A DNA stretch of 64,000 bases from contig MBPM02000008.1 of the NCBI GenBank assembly GCA_001695595.3, positions 1,426,001-1,490,000 on the forward strand, given 5' to 3'. The DNA comes from Plasmopara viticola (Eukaryota > Oomycota > Peronosporomycetes > Peronosporales > Peronosporaceae). How positions within the stretch are numbered: position 1 is the stretch's first letter; each line of letters starts with the position of its first letter. Below the pieces are notes generated by a model, which was not told the DNA's origin, made no database searches, and saw nothing but the letters and a program-made list of their open reading frames with translations. The translations under genes and the position numbers were made by a program. Shown here one piece after another: positions 22,422 to 34,190 of the stretch.

Positions 22422-23123
22422 ATATATCCAGTACAAACCATGACGCCGAGACATTCTCTCAATTCTTTTTATGCCGTTAAAGCTTTCCAAAGGCCATTCC
22501 TCGCGTGGCAGTCATCCAAAAATCTTAACTCAGAAATAGTCATTTGTTCAGAGCTACCTAACGGTAGCTTTGCATGACCGCATCAAATGTTCGCTATGAG
22601 TCTTAGTTCGATATTGCCAGAAGGCAAACGACAAGGGTGTGTTTGAACTCGATATAGAGTTCCTTTTTTTCAGCCCGACCGCCACAACGGTACAAACAAA
22701 AACCTTATACCGAAATTGAGAAACTAAATGGAACCTTAGTTTAAGCCGCGACAGCATTGGACGAGGTACGTAGCGCCTATGAGGTCAGGGTACACATTGC
22801 TTCCCTAATTTATCAGAGGCACATTACCTTTGAGATATTTTGCCTCGGCGCAGTTTTAATTTAGACGCTGGTAGTGCAAGCTTTAAGTGTGGGTCCTACG
22901 AAAATTCAATGTGTGGCTATTCCCATGCGAAGCATCGTTTTCTTCCGATTTCAGACTGCAACGGCCGGGGTCACATTAATGGCTTGTACAAACTTTGTGA
23001 AGCAGAATAGCCGCGGCATTTATCAGAAGCTTTTACCTCCCGTAGAAATGCTGTTCGTTATTATACATCTCACATAAAAGTAAGAACTACACCTTGTCTG
23101 TGCTGCCGTTAAATTCAAACAAG

Positions 23124-23581
23124 TCAAGGAAAACCTCCGCGCTTGTGGACTTCTAACAGCCCAAGGTTGGTTCTAATGAGCCGACGTGTGAGCCGCAGGC
23201 TTGACCATTGGCTGTTTCTACATGTAATTACATACGTGGCCACCCCTGCACATGTGGGACCATCAATAAATTGTGTAAGCCGAGCGAAAAAGTTTTCTCT
23301 CGTCTGAATATACAGCTTCAACATCGTGTGCTCTAATTCGGCATCAACTTTTGCATCCATGAGCAGGCCATGTGTCGACTGATAGCAATTGACCGCAAAT
23401 GCTGCCAATGCGTTAAACACTCGCCATTGGCATCTTTGCTAGAATTTAGAGTCGTATATAAGGGATACAGATTGATACTAGTTTGGTGTGCCTGACGAAT
23501 TCGCTCGTCAGCAAAGCTGTCAACTCTGCTGTTATCATCCAGCTCATTGTCTAGCCTGCGCGAAATCGCGTCGTCAAGCAC
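23124..23581 (-). pseudogene. Decayed protein-like frame, unknown
   Basis: Two overlapping minus-strand frames (23581-23333 and 23420-23124) can be read as one protein broken by a frameshift near 23400. The first part is acidic/basic (SRRLDNELDDNSR, ADERIRQ), the second alpha-helical (MDAKVDAELEHTMLKLYIQT). There is no start codon with a signal peptide and no family motif. Probably a transposon relic. The RRLD..DER pattern is only weakly like an RXLR-EER effector and I do not assign it. Confidence 0.2.
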
Positions 23582-25136
23582 ACAAGACTTACTTCATTTT
23601 TTATCGAGCACTGGAGTGTTTTTTTAAGTGTGACAGTCACGTTGTCATTTGCGGGAATAAGTAGGCGCAAATATCGCTGTATACAAGGATATGAGGTCGG
23701 AATAAACTACGACACAACAACTGCTTTATGACTCGGAAGACGCACCAGGGACTTCACTAGTGACAAGTAAATTTTGTTGTGAACAGAGCACTTTTGCTGG
23801 ATAGATGTAAGCTACCCAGACTGGAGTGAAATGACTCATTTATGAACGTCTTATCGGATTGCAAAAACGTGTGACTTATAAAATAGTCCGAAGGCTCGCT
23901 GAGAACGCTAAACGACTTCCACAGACAAAGATATATTTTCCACAAAAGTTATTAAAAATTCAGCGGGTCATTGTGGTATATTGCTTAAAGGCACTTTCAT
24001 CAGAATCAAACGTCTTATATCAGCCGTATTGAAGCTATTTGCTGAGGTAGAAGCAAGACACATCTCAGAATTGGCTCACGATGGCTTGAACGAATTCTAC
24101 ATACAAGACGAAGACAGCTACACAAACGCGCCACCGCTTAGAGATCCTGGAAAAGCTTTAATGTTTAAAAATTCATCGTAAATAATTTATTTAGATTGCC
24201 AGACAAAAAGGATGTCACGAGTTTGACCTTGTGTGACGCATGTGTGTATTCCGGCAAAGGTGCGTCCTTTGCCAAATAAAATTCCCGTTTACCGGATGTT
24301 GCACTCGGCATTGCCTTTCTATTTTGAGTAGCAATCGGAATTCGAAGACAAAGCAAAGCGCATAAGTCCAAGGTACATCACAAATATCGATTTAAATAAA
24401 CGTTGTGTTGCTCAAAATGTTTAGCGCACTTTGCATCGCGCAATGCTTTTGGTAAATTTCCATCACCAAAACCGAAAGAGGATTAATATGTGATCCACCC
24501 GGAGGTATGATGTGAAAGACGCTAGTGGTACCACAAAAGCTATTGGAACTTCGGTGACGCTCAGCCTTCTGATTACCTAAATATTTTGACCACTGAGGGA
24601 TTTTTGCTGACCGTACTTTGACGACACATTCGTCTGTAGCCACATAAGGCTGCCTGCAAATGTTTGACGTCCTGAAAATTGAGAATCGGCACGCCATCAT
24701 GTACCATATTACTTATGAGATATTGTTACAATCGGCTTTGAGCATGTATGATATCCTTGCAGGTTTATTAGGGGTCTAGAAATGCTTCGAAGGAGTCGCA
24801 GCTTGACTATTACGCGATAAACAGCTCATGAGCGAATTTTGAGCCACACGAGAGTTGAAGCTTCTCATTAGAAGCCGCAAAGACAATAAGAAGCGACATT
24901 TAGGCGCTTCTTGTACGTCAACGACAGCGAAAATATCATGTGTAGTGCGTAGTGAAGCAGTAACACTTCCACGAGCATTTTAAAAAGTCGTAGATGCCAT
25001 CCGACCGTCTAGATGTCGCAACGAGCACTTTGCAAGTAAGTCGTGGTCATTTCGCCGCATGTTAGTTGTGATGGGAATGCACAATAGTCTTGCTCGAAAT
25101 TTACGTTTATGTTCCTGGCTCGGTATTACGCTGAAA

Positions 25137-25520
25137 TCAAAACATCTCGAAAAGAGGTGTTATAAGTGGGATTATGTCGAAGTGCTTACATTCAACGTAG
25201 ATCCACCATTGGAATGTCTTTAAATCAAGCTCCTTATATAATCCCACGCAAGATTTGTTCTTCGGGAAACCTCCGCGAATTGCAAAGCACACGGTCAACC
25301 TGATCGGCGTCAAGGCCTTTACTGACCGGTACAGATCTGTGATTCTGTTGTAAAAATAGTGAATGAACGCGCTATCAGACGGCGACTTCATTAGGTTCTT
25401 TCGCCACTGCACCCACCCGGGGAATGTAACAACTGTTGCCGTCTTTGATCTCGTCAACATCTTCTGGTTCCCGATCTTGATGCCCTCTTCGTCAAATCCG
25501 TTAAAACTGACGCCAAGTCT
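25137..25520 (-). pseudogene. Decayed protein-like frame, possible WY-type effector relic
   Basis: An open minus-strand stretch contains GVSFNGFDEEGIKIGNQKML and then FPGWVQWRKNLMKSPSD, IHYFYNRITDLYRSV. The spacing of Trp/Tyr in helical sequence faintly recalls the WY fold of oomycete RXLR effectors. Upstream the reading continues only in other frames (KLYRVVDLASVLTDL; FLLVQFPAKTFAFEGYD), with stops and shifts to about 25800, so it is not functional. No signal peptide or clear RXLR was found. A retroelement origin is equally possible. Confidence 0.2.
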
Positions 25521-27879
25521 ACCACCCTGTAAAGCTTACTTTCGGGTGATGAGGTTAGTTTGACAATGTTAGCAATTGCTTGTGGCTTTATCGCGCTATA
25601 GCCAGCAAAGAGTTAGACGAGTGCTCGACAAATTTCTTGTGGCACTCTTATCAATCATACCCCTCGAAGGCGAAGGTCTTTGCGGGAAACTGGACAAGGA
25701 GAAAGGTAGGCACCCTTTTACGCCGTGATGAAGTAAGAGGCTCAACCAGGGCCTTCGTTGTTTGAGTGGCTTCTCCCGACTCGTCAAGATGCGGCCTTGG
25801 GCATAAAGGCCGATTTTAGTGCAAATGCACCTTTGGAAGCCGAAGCATTTCTTTTAAAATTGGTTGGGTCTTCCTTAAATTGAACGGCTGACTGCCAGCC
25901 TTCTTCACTGCTTTCTGTTGATCGTCGTGATGTTTGTGTAAAAGTGATACTTGCCACGCTTTTGGATACAATTCGAATTTAAATGGAGGGGGATGACCAG
26001 TTTTCCGCTACGAGGAGTTGAAAAAGACGGATATATGGTTTACGACAGGCATCATTAAATTTATATTGCGAGCTGAGCGAGCTACTAACTTAGCATATCA
26101 AAGCTACGGAAAAGTGATGAAATATCTGTTCTACTTGCAAAGTTGGAACGAGTGGCTCATCAAGAATAAGAGGTAGGGCCAGAACACGCAAATACTGCGT
26201 TGTGTTAACAAGCTTTTAAGCGCAGTAGATTGCACAATTCATGTTTTATATTGTGGGAAAATGGTTGCCCCATGGAAATCACCGTAATACGAGGTGCTGT
26301 AAGACGCTATCCAAAATTTGTGTAGCGAGCTGAATCGACAACCGTTATTTGCTCTAGATAGACCGGTTAAGTGTGTCCACCGTACAGCGGTCGTCGCTCC
26401 TCGCAAAAAAATAACGTTCCATTGATCACATCCAGACAACTTCACCTAAAAAGTTTAAATTTCTCTTATTGTCGGCCCAGACATAAAATACATGGATCAA
26501 TGCGACTTTAAAATTCTTATTTCATTCGTCTAATATACGCTCTTTCTATTGCCACCACACTTTTGACATATTTTCTTTCGCTCATATAGACACCAATCTT
26601 ACGAGAAAGAGCGGCATTTAGAATCGGTCGAATCTAGAAATAAACTGTTTTTTATTGTCACTCACCCTCATTTCATGTCTCGTTTGAACGACTTGTTCGG
26701 CGTATGATTTACGTTTTTCTCCAGGCAGCAATGCTTGCGCCATGATCATGTTTTTGAAAGCAACCATCAATAATTCACGGGCTTGTAACACCAGCGTTAT
26801 GCCTTTTCTTAGCTCACATGTATGACCGATTATCTTTCTTTGTTAAGCTTTATTTACTTCGTGACACATATATAAAAGTACAAACCCGGAAGTGCCTCGC
26901 TCGTCCTAGCTCTTTGCCAAGCGACCGCCCTCGCTGAGTTTTAATTTATCAATTTTGAGAAGCAAAATTTTGCGCTTTGCAGAGTCTAAATGCGATTATC
27001 GAGCTCCTATCTATTCGGCACTTGCCGCTGTTGTGGGACTTGATGAAGCCTTGACACTTAAGCGCCATTGATCAAGCGGATAACCTTTTCAGTCAGATCA
27101 GCCGTTTTCAGCAGTAAAGACCGTTGTAGCAGTCTGCTCCGTTGTCAAGAGCCTGGTTGGGTGATGTCCAATAGCTTGCGACCGGCGGAGTGGACTTGCC
27201 TTCCTACTGAGTAAATCTGATCAGAAAGGAATTCATCTGATCACTCAAGCATCAAAGCAGATCGACACTTTCTCTCGCCTCAGCATATAATAGTCGCAGA
27301 TCGCCAATAGATGTAAATTTGCTGACGACAGGGTGGCTGCTCGTTTTCAAATGGTTCGCAACAATTATGGCCTAAATTTTGCGGTATGGGTTAGCCTTTA
27401 CCACGCCGCACACACGCTGGTAGTTTGAGAAAGGCCCATTTTTGCGCCCCGTTTAGTCAAATAGCGTCTCACAGTTCGGCAGAGTCAGCTGAATAGCTGG
27501 TTTGCGACAGCTCAACTTTTTGATAAAACGACATGAGTCATATTTTCATGACACAAAGCAAGATGTTCAATTTTCACGCGCACCATGGCTTCCATACAAG
27601 CGATCTTTGAGCAGTCTGGGTGCTAAGCTAGTGAAATATATTGCTGCTGCTTGCATAGTACTTTTTTTCGCGAGAGAAACTCTCAGCAGCAAAACTTCAT
27701 TTGTATATTGCGCAGTAGCGCATCCAAGTCATTTTGCGTGAACCAGTTGCTATCTGGATCATATCACGAGACCCTTCTACTTGTTGAGCACCAAATAGCA
27801 CAAAAAGGCGGTCTTCACTTTGTTGTTTCTTACACGTGCTCTACGTTCATCGTGATGTTTTCTGAGCAAACTTATTAAA

Positions 27880-28011
27880 CTTGTAGTTGGCAATGTGTTC
27901 ACTGTGAATTGACAATAGATCTCTTAATCTTGATCGTTTACTAAGCTTGTAGTTGGCAATGTGATCACTGTAAATTGACAATAGATCCCTTAATCTTGAT
28001 CGTTTAGATCT
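27880..28011. repeat. Imperfect 66-bp tandem duplication
   Basis: Two adjacent copies with period 66: CTTGTAGTTGGCAATGTG ... CTTAATCTTGATCGTTTA occurs at about 27880-27940 and again at 27946-28006, with a few substitutions (GTGTTC/GTGATC, GTGAATT/GTAAATT). Confidence 0.85.
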
Positions 28012-29125
28012 TGATTACGCAGTGCGTGGCGACGAAATCACCGTTTGTTGTATTTGTGACTTGGCTCGGAAACGCGATCAACACTATTTGTGGCGTTCGA
28101 TGCGGTGCTCCCTCCTAGAAATCCTTTCAAAGCTGCATCATGCCATGATCGCGGAACGGTTTTTTGACCATTTAATTGCGGTCGAGCAAATTTCGTGGTC
28201 AATTATGCTGCGTCGTCCCAATAAATATGCAGCTTTTGCTGCACTTGATGGACCGAGCTACATCTGCTATAAGCCCTTTAAAATATTGGTTCCGCTGTCA
28301 AGGTCAAGGCTGCTGACAACACATTAGCGATACGTTGTTTAAAGATTAAGCCTTAAAGTATCCCAAAGGTTTGCTGATTTTGCACCAGCACTCCGAAAAC
28401 ATTAAGCGCCTACGTCTCGCATTACGACATCGAGCGCCTCCGAAGTCAAGTGCGTACACATGTCGTCGAAAATTGAAACGTCGGGGGTGGGTTAGAGAGT
28501 AAGCAATGACTAAAGGGCGAGCTCTTCTCTTATTAAGCAAAGGGGTGTATCTTTTGCTTTGAATCCAAGGTTGTGGTTGTTGTCGCTCCCATTCTCTTTG
28601 GTAGAATCGTCGCTTGCGTTACCGACAAGGTTACGATGACGCAGCCAGTTTTCACACACAGCAATAATCATATGCTCGTTGCGCAACAGATGTGAAAATT
28701 AAACCAAGCACTTTGCTTACATATAAGGTGCGGCGTTATACAGCGCTAAACATCAAAGTCATGACTACAAGGTACAAGTGTTGCTGCTACCAATGGACGC
28801 GCACCATCGTTCCGAAGCAGACGTTGGGATAGTCATACACAATTATGTCCGAATTTTTTTCAGAGCGAGGAGTAAGAGAGACATACCAATACAAACCCCA
28901 AAACATTCTTTTTATAATTTGTGCTGACAGACAAGGGCTATAAAGCTTCAATGTTCATTTGTAGTGTTCGCATTGCTGTACAAAAAGCATTCACAGCACC
29001 TACCAGAGCAAATGACCGCAATATCCACGATCGAAGGTGTATTGATTCCGTTTCAGATTAGATTTCCACCAATGAGAATGCGTACAGTTTAACCCAATCC
29101 GAAAGCAGTGTGCGGGCAATGCGCA

Positions 29126-29134
29126 CTCACTTTC
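29126..29134 (+). promoter_or_regulatory. Oomycete initiator element of MED15
   Basis: CTCACTTTC is a perfect match to the oomycete initiator YTCANTTYY and sits in a pyrimidine-rich stretch 60 bp upstream of the MED15 ATG. The inferred transcription start is the A at 29129. Confidence 0.55.
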
Positions 29135-29193
29135 ACACTTTCACACTTGCGCTCTAATCTTCCGAGATCAGTTTCCTGCGTCTGAGAAGAATC

Positions 29194-32185
29194 ATGGAGG
29201 GCCAGTGGCGCTCGGAGATCCCCGAGGACATGCGCAAGAAGATGATTACCGAAATGTACGACGCTGTATCGATGCTTGTGACCTGTGAAACGGTCAAAAG
29301 CAAGTAGGTTGACTTTGTTTCGATCCGTCATGTCTAGGTACCACGAGCTCGCGCGTATTTCGGGTGAAGTTGACAAGCAGAAAGTGTGGGGGTCGGCTGC
29401 AAAGTTTGAGTTGATGCTGTGGTCCAGCAGTCCCGACCGAGTGAGTCGGCTGTTGTTTTGTATGGAAAAGAAAGAGCTTGTGGACTGACGCTTTATGTGT
29501 CGACCTTTTACGGTATGTCGACTGAGTTAGAATTCGTACTTGATGAAGATGCAACGCAAGATCATGAGTCTCAAGAAGAAGCCAGGTCCCGGTGACCTGC
29601 AACAACAAGCCAACATGATGACGAACGCAAAGAATGTCGTGACGTCCAATGCCATTAACGCTGCAGCCAGTGGTATGAACAACTCCCTGAATATGAACAT
29701 GAATGCAGTCAATATGAACGCAGCCATGAACGCACAGCAGTTCCAGCAGAATCACGTGGCGGTGAGTGCAGCTATCAACAACTTTCAGCACCAAGCACAA
29801 GCACAAGCTCAAGCTCAAGCCCAAGCTCAAGCTCAAGCTCAAGCGCAGGCTCAGGCCCAGCAACAGAAGGCCGCGTTGGCTGCCGTCCCGAATGGACTGA
29901 GTGGTGCACCACCAGCTTTAAACCCAGCAGCAACGGCTGGTTTGAACGCTCCTAACGCTGCTCCGACGACAGGAGGGACTGCGACTGCATCGACTCTATC
30001 TACTCCTCCACAACAGCAGGCGCAGCAGTGGTTGCAACGGATTCAAGTGCAATTTCAAGCACAACAGAGACAGCTGTTGCACACTCAAAACCAAGAGACC
30101 CAGCAACTTCGGCAGCAACACATGAATCAGCAGCAACAGATTTCCCAGCAGCATCAACAACAAGGCGTGGCACCAGACATACGTCGCCAGCAGCTACAGA
30201 CTCTGCAGCAGCAACATCAATTGGCACGCACGCGACTGCAACATTTGCACAAGAGCAAGCAACAACAATTGCAGCACAAGCAACAACAGTATCTGATGCA
30301 GAAGCAACACCAGCTGCAACAACAGCAACAGCAAGGTACATCTGCGAATGCTGCTTCAAATAGTGTTACGAGTACGGCGATGATGGCTGTACCCCAAGCT
30401 GGAGTGACGTCCAATTTGATGTCGCTTCCCAATGCTACGACAGTGCAGACCACAGGGCCCACTGCACCAAATACGCAAGCTGCTGCTGCTCTTGCAGCGG
30501 CACAGCGAGCAGTCAAGCCGGAGCAACTAGCGGCTGCTCACACGCAACAGGCAGCAATGCGCGAGATGCAGCGTGCACAAAATACGTCTCAGTTGCTTGC
30601 GGACAGCGCCATGAAGCACCAGCCTCCTACTGGTACTGCTACGAACTCCGCGCCGTCCAATTCAACGGCTTCGACTGCGAATGCGACGACTACACCATCA
30701 ATGAGTGGTAATGTTACGCAGACGTACGCGGAGAGACTGAAGGAGATGAAGCAAAAGTACTGGGACGACCTCGTGATTGTCTACCGCGAGTTTGAGCGCA
30801 TGGTCAAGCAAAAGCCAGCAAACCAGCAGCAGGAGCGCATTAATACGTTCCTAGTGAATCTAAAACGCATCATTGCGCTCTTACAGCAAGACCCATCGAA
30901 GGTTACAAGCAGCAACAAGAACGATCTTGATCGTGTGGAAGCACACATTCATAAGCAGGTGCTGCCAATTCTGGAGCGCTTGAAGAACAAAACGCGTGCT
31001 GCTGCAGGAAATGGACCCACGGGTGCGGTGGCGCAAGAGGAACAGTTGAAGAAGAGCCAGGAAGCTCAGCGGCTTGCGCAACTTCAGGAACAGGAGACTA
31101 AACTGCAAGAGCAACAGAAAGCTGAGGCGCAGCGCAAGCTCTTTGAAGAGCAAAAGAAAAAATTACAACTCGAAGCCGCTGCTGCAGCGGCCAAGAAGCA
31201 AGAACTTCTCGAACAGCAGCGCAAGCAGAAGCAGAAGCAACTCCAGGACCAACAGGCGTTGTTGCAACAACATCAGCAGCAACAGTTGCTGGCCCAGCAA
31301 CAGGCTCAGCTGCAACAGAATCAAGTGAACATGAACGCGCAACCACAGCCCACGTCCGTACCTGGAGTCATGGAAGCTACTGCGGCCCCGATACTGGGCA
31401 CGGGAAATGGCCTCCCCACAGCATCGGTTACTGCTGGATCTAGCCTGTCATCCACCAGTCTAGGGACCACGTCGCAGAGCCCAATCGAAATGTCGACTTC
31501 ATCGACTGCGGGAGAAACAAATAGCGTAATGTCGTTGACCCCTGCGCAGTACCGGACATTCAAGCTCTCGGAGGCACGGAAACAGCAACTGACGGCGCAG
31601 CACGCCAAGTTGCGTGAACAGCAACAAGAGCTCATTATGCAACAAAGTCGAGCCAAGACACCGTCGCACCAGGCAAAACTCGCACAGCAAGCTCAACGTT
31701 TTGCGCAGATAATTAACAAAATCTCGCAGCAGTTGGTACAAAGCAAGTTGGCCGAGGAATACGAGCAGTCGAAGAATATGAGCATGACCTCGACAATGCC
31801 ATTGACGACAGCGGTCGCAGCTACGGCAAACCACACGGCGACTGGGAAGGAGGCAACACCGCCTAATGGAGCTGGCAGTAGTGCCGTCGCGGCCGCTGTA
31901 TCGACGGCTACGTCATCAGGTCTGACAACACCAGATGTCGCATTGAAGGCCGAGGCAACAGCTGCTGAAATAACTTCCGAGACTGCGACACGAACAAAGT
32001 TGGACGAGGGATTAGAGTCAGTGGTGCCCGACATGACTGGCTTGGGTGCGTCCGAAAAACTATTGACCGCCGTAGCGGCGTATGAGAAGCACAAGCCTGA
32101 GGTATTGAAGCGTGGCGCAGCGCGGTTCTCGCGCATTGCGCTTACAATCGGGGCTAAGCTCAAGACATCTTACGTGGTGTCGTAG
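29194..32185 (+). CDS. MED15: Mediator subunit 15 (KIX domain, Gln-rich)
   Basis: Three exons: 29194-29303, 29338-29440, 29531-32185, giving about 955 residues. The N-terminus MEGQWRSEIPEDMRKKMI, then KYHELARISGEVDKQKVW and PDRNSYLMKMQRKI, is a KIX domain (residues 1 to about 90), the part of MED15 that binds activator tails. Next comes an (QA)11 tract (about 159-180), long Gln-rich and Ala/Thr-rich stretches, a conserved-looking helical block at about 469-560 (YAERLKEMKQKYWDDLVIVY), a coiled coil (about 570-680) and a C-terminal block ending KLKTSYVVS. MED15 belongs to the Mediator tail and passes activator signals to RNA polymerase II. Intron 1 is only 34 bp; a further 36-nt GT..AG segment (29392-29427) keeps frame and, if removed, makes the KIX more typical (KVWGSPDRNSYL). 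The minus-strand frames are codon shadows. Confidence 0.85.
29792..29857 (+). repeat. (CAAGCN)11 hexanucleotide tract coding Gln-Ala
   Basis: Eleven in-frame CAR-GCN hexamers inside MED15 exon 3 encode alternating Gln-Ala. The mix of CAA/CAG and GCA/GCT/GCC/GCG shows the peptide is kept while the DNA has drifted. Length polymorphism between strains is likely. Confidence 0.9.
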
Positions 32186-32577
32186 CTTAGCAAGCTGCAA
32201 CAAATGGACCAATAGGGACGCGATTTTTAGTAACATGAACAAAATGACAATATTACTTGTATACTTTGAGCCAGTGCTGTGTGGATTTTATGCACCGCTA
32301 AAACAATAGTAAATGAGACCTTTTGTCAGCCTTCCTCATTTTACAGAGCGGGCATTTTTTTGTGTAGACAACGATGGAACGAATCTTAAGCGCATCAATG
32401 TAATTAAATGCGAAATCGGTGTAAATGGCGAGGTGATAGGTACAGCTCTAAACTTCATATTGAATGTTTTGTACATGCACCATGTGTTCGACGTGTTGAC
32501 TGCTGTAATTTTATGTTGCGTTGATAGAAAAGTTGCGCTATTGCTTCGATAGCAATATTAGATAAAATATTGTGATG

Positions 32578-32631
32578 GGTCATGCAACATTTTGCACAAT
32601 TATTGGTCATGCAACATTTTGCACAATTATT
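32578..32631. repeat. Perfect 27-bp tandem duplication
   Basis: Two adjacent identical units, GGTCATGCAACATTTTGCAC plus AATTATT, at 32578-32604 and 32605-32631. Confidence 0.9.
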
Positions 32632-33465
32632 GCCCCGGTTTTCAGGGATCGATTGATTGTGGTTTGAAGACTGTATTTTTTCATGATGTTAACAACTCTT
32701 TATATGCAGTAAACCCGCCTCTGTTATTTAGGGTTATAACCTGACGTTCGACTACGACTTCAGTTACATTTAATTGAATAGGAATGGATGTCTTTGACTT
32801 ATACGATGAAGGTGCTTAGACATAATCAGTCAAAGGAGAGACTGTTGGCCAGCCGTGAAATGACCAATTTATTCTCGAAAAAGATTGATTTGGCTTTCCC
32901 ACGTGTTTTTTTTTTACCAAAATCATTCTCCGCACCCGATGCTGCATCCATTACAGAGACTGCGTCTGTGTCGTGTACATCAAGCCCAGAAGAACTCGCC
33001 TGTCAAGAGCCGTTCACTTCAGGGATGGCTCTGGCCGCATTGTCTACAGAAGCCTCCGCTTTCGAGTGGTAAATATGGTGAGAAGCTTTGCGTGCGCTCC
33101 AATGGACACTCGCCAAAGCTTTAATCCGCTGGACCTGCAAAGAACTTAAGTAAATGAAAACGCTCTCAATACAATCTCGGGTCGCTTGGGATTTACTTCA
33201 AAAGGAAGTCGGGCTTGACGTCAGATTTACCGAATATTGAAAAGCCTTCCTCAAAAAGGGAGGGAAGCCTTTTTTTCAGGGACGACCTAGAATGCTCTTG
33301 CTGTTAGGATAGTAAGAAACTGGAACAGAAAAAAGGGCAAGTTCATAGAAGTCGATTCTCGGTATATTTCTCGGCTTAGTCCAGCATCCAATGTCACGAG
33401 CGCAGGCTACTTGACTCACCCATTGCCGGGTATCGACACGAGTTGTTGCCCAATGAGAAATTTAC

Positions 33466-33760
33466 TTACTTTTTCGACAACAAATTCGAAATGAAAAAAA
33501 TGACCTCAAAGATGCCTACAATCCAACCGATGAAGACCGTGATACCAAGGTAAACTCTCATTGGCTTTGCGCGCCACCAAAGCTTTCCGGATACCACTTT
33601 TTGTGTGAGATTTACAGTCAGAGCTTGGTATGAATGGAGCTGTTGTTCTAGCTCAGTCTTACGGCGGCTATGCGCCTGCTTTTGGCACCGCAGCAATTAT
33701 AGATTTAGGCTTTCAAGATTAAGGCTTTCACTTGACATCTGGTTGACTGCACCCACTGTC
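33466..33760 (-). pseudogene. Possible R-SNARE (VAMP-like) C-terminal fragment
   Basis: The minus frame from 33696 to 33466 contains ELEQQLHSYQALTVNLTQKV, then KLWWRAKPMRVYLGITVFIG and a long hydrophobic segment to the stop. A WW-basic motif directly before a single C-terminal membrane anchor is characteristic of R-SNAREs. Just upstream, in a frame interrupted by a TAA before 33696, is VGAVNQMSSESLNLE, where the first half of a SNARE helix would lie. The central Arg and heptad pattern are not convincing, and no longin domain was found upstream. It is either a decayed gene copy or a chance resemblance. Confidence 0.3.
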
Positions 33761-34019
33761 ACAAAATGGCTCAAGTAGAGGACCTATTCTGTGATCAATG
33801 AGTCTTTAGGAAATCACAATCCGTAACTCAAAGAATTTTACATGCGAGACAACCCACCTCCGAGATGAATCGGCTCCAATATCATGACAGGATAGCTACG
33901 ATGGGTTGGAAATAAGTCATTTACAAAAATATTGCGGCTACAGCATCGCATCAAACCAGGAAAATTCATTTGCTTAAACGTAAATGTAGGGCATTGCCCA
34001 GATCAATGTTAATTAAAGC

Positions 34020-34190
34020 TCAACCCAACTTTTAAGTACAAAGTTAGGCCTTGCGTGTTCAAACTAATGGTGACTCTTGGAGTCAGGCAGGTAGCAATCT
34101 GCAACTCTTGTTAATTTTTTGAATAACGCGAAGGTCAGAGACCTGGGTTAACGCTTCTGATGAATGACAGATTATCTGCAGCTACCAGTG
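34020..34190 (+). repeat. Copy 2 of a dispersed decayed coding repeat
   Basis: Matches 17390-17560: GGAGTCAGGCAGGTAGCAAT, then AAGGTCAGAGACCTG about 40 bp later. Read through, it encodes VTLGVRQVAICNS followed by a stop, against PLAVRQTAICDS in copy 1, so this copy is more decayed. Confidence 0.5.

Larger units (their letters stand above)
20810..29125. other. Gene desert upstream of MED15
   Basis: 8.3 kb of A/T-rich DNA. It holds a MITE-like hairpin (21180-21284), a 55-bp tandem duplication (22312-22421) and a 66-bp tandem duplication (27880-28011), listed separately. Protein-like but broken minus-strand stretches occur at about 23124-23581 and 25137-25800. A short plus frame at 28022-28327 has no recognised motif. 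I see no intact gene, tRNA or rRNA. Confidence 0.5.

Noticed and set aside
29527..32242. Several minus-strand open frames up to 189 codons opposite MED15
   Set aside because: They are antisense shadows of Gln/Ala-rich codons (poly-Leu, poly-Cys, poly-Val readings) without independent motifs.
32788..33072. 94-codon plus frame after MED15
   Set aside because: Ser/Ala-rich second half looks protein-like, but the first half is not and no motif or conserved start is visible.
33237..33285. Imperfect inverted repeat AAAAGCCTTCC / GGGAAGCCTTTT
   Set aside because: The arms are not true complements at the centre; more likely chance similarity of A/T- and CCTT-rich DNA.
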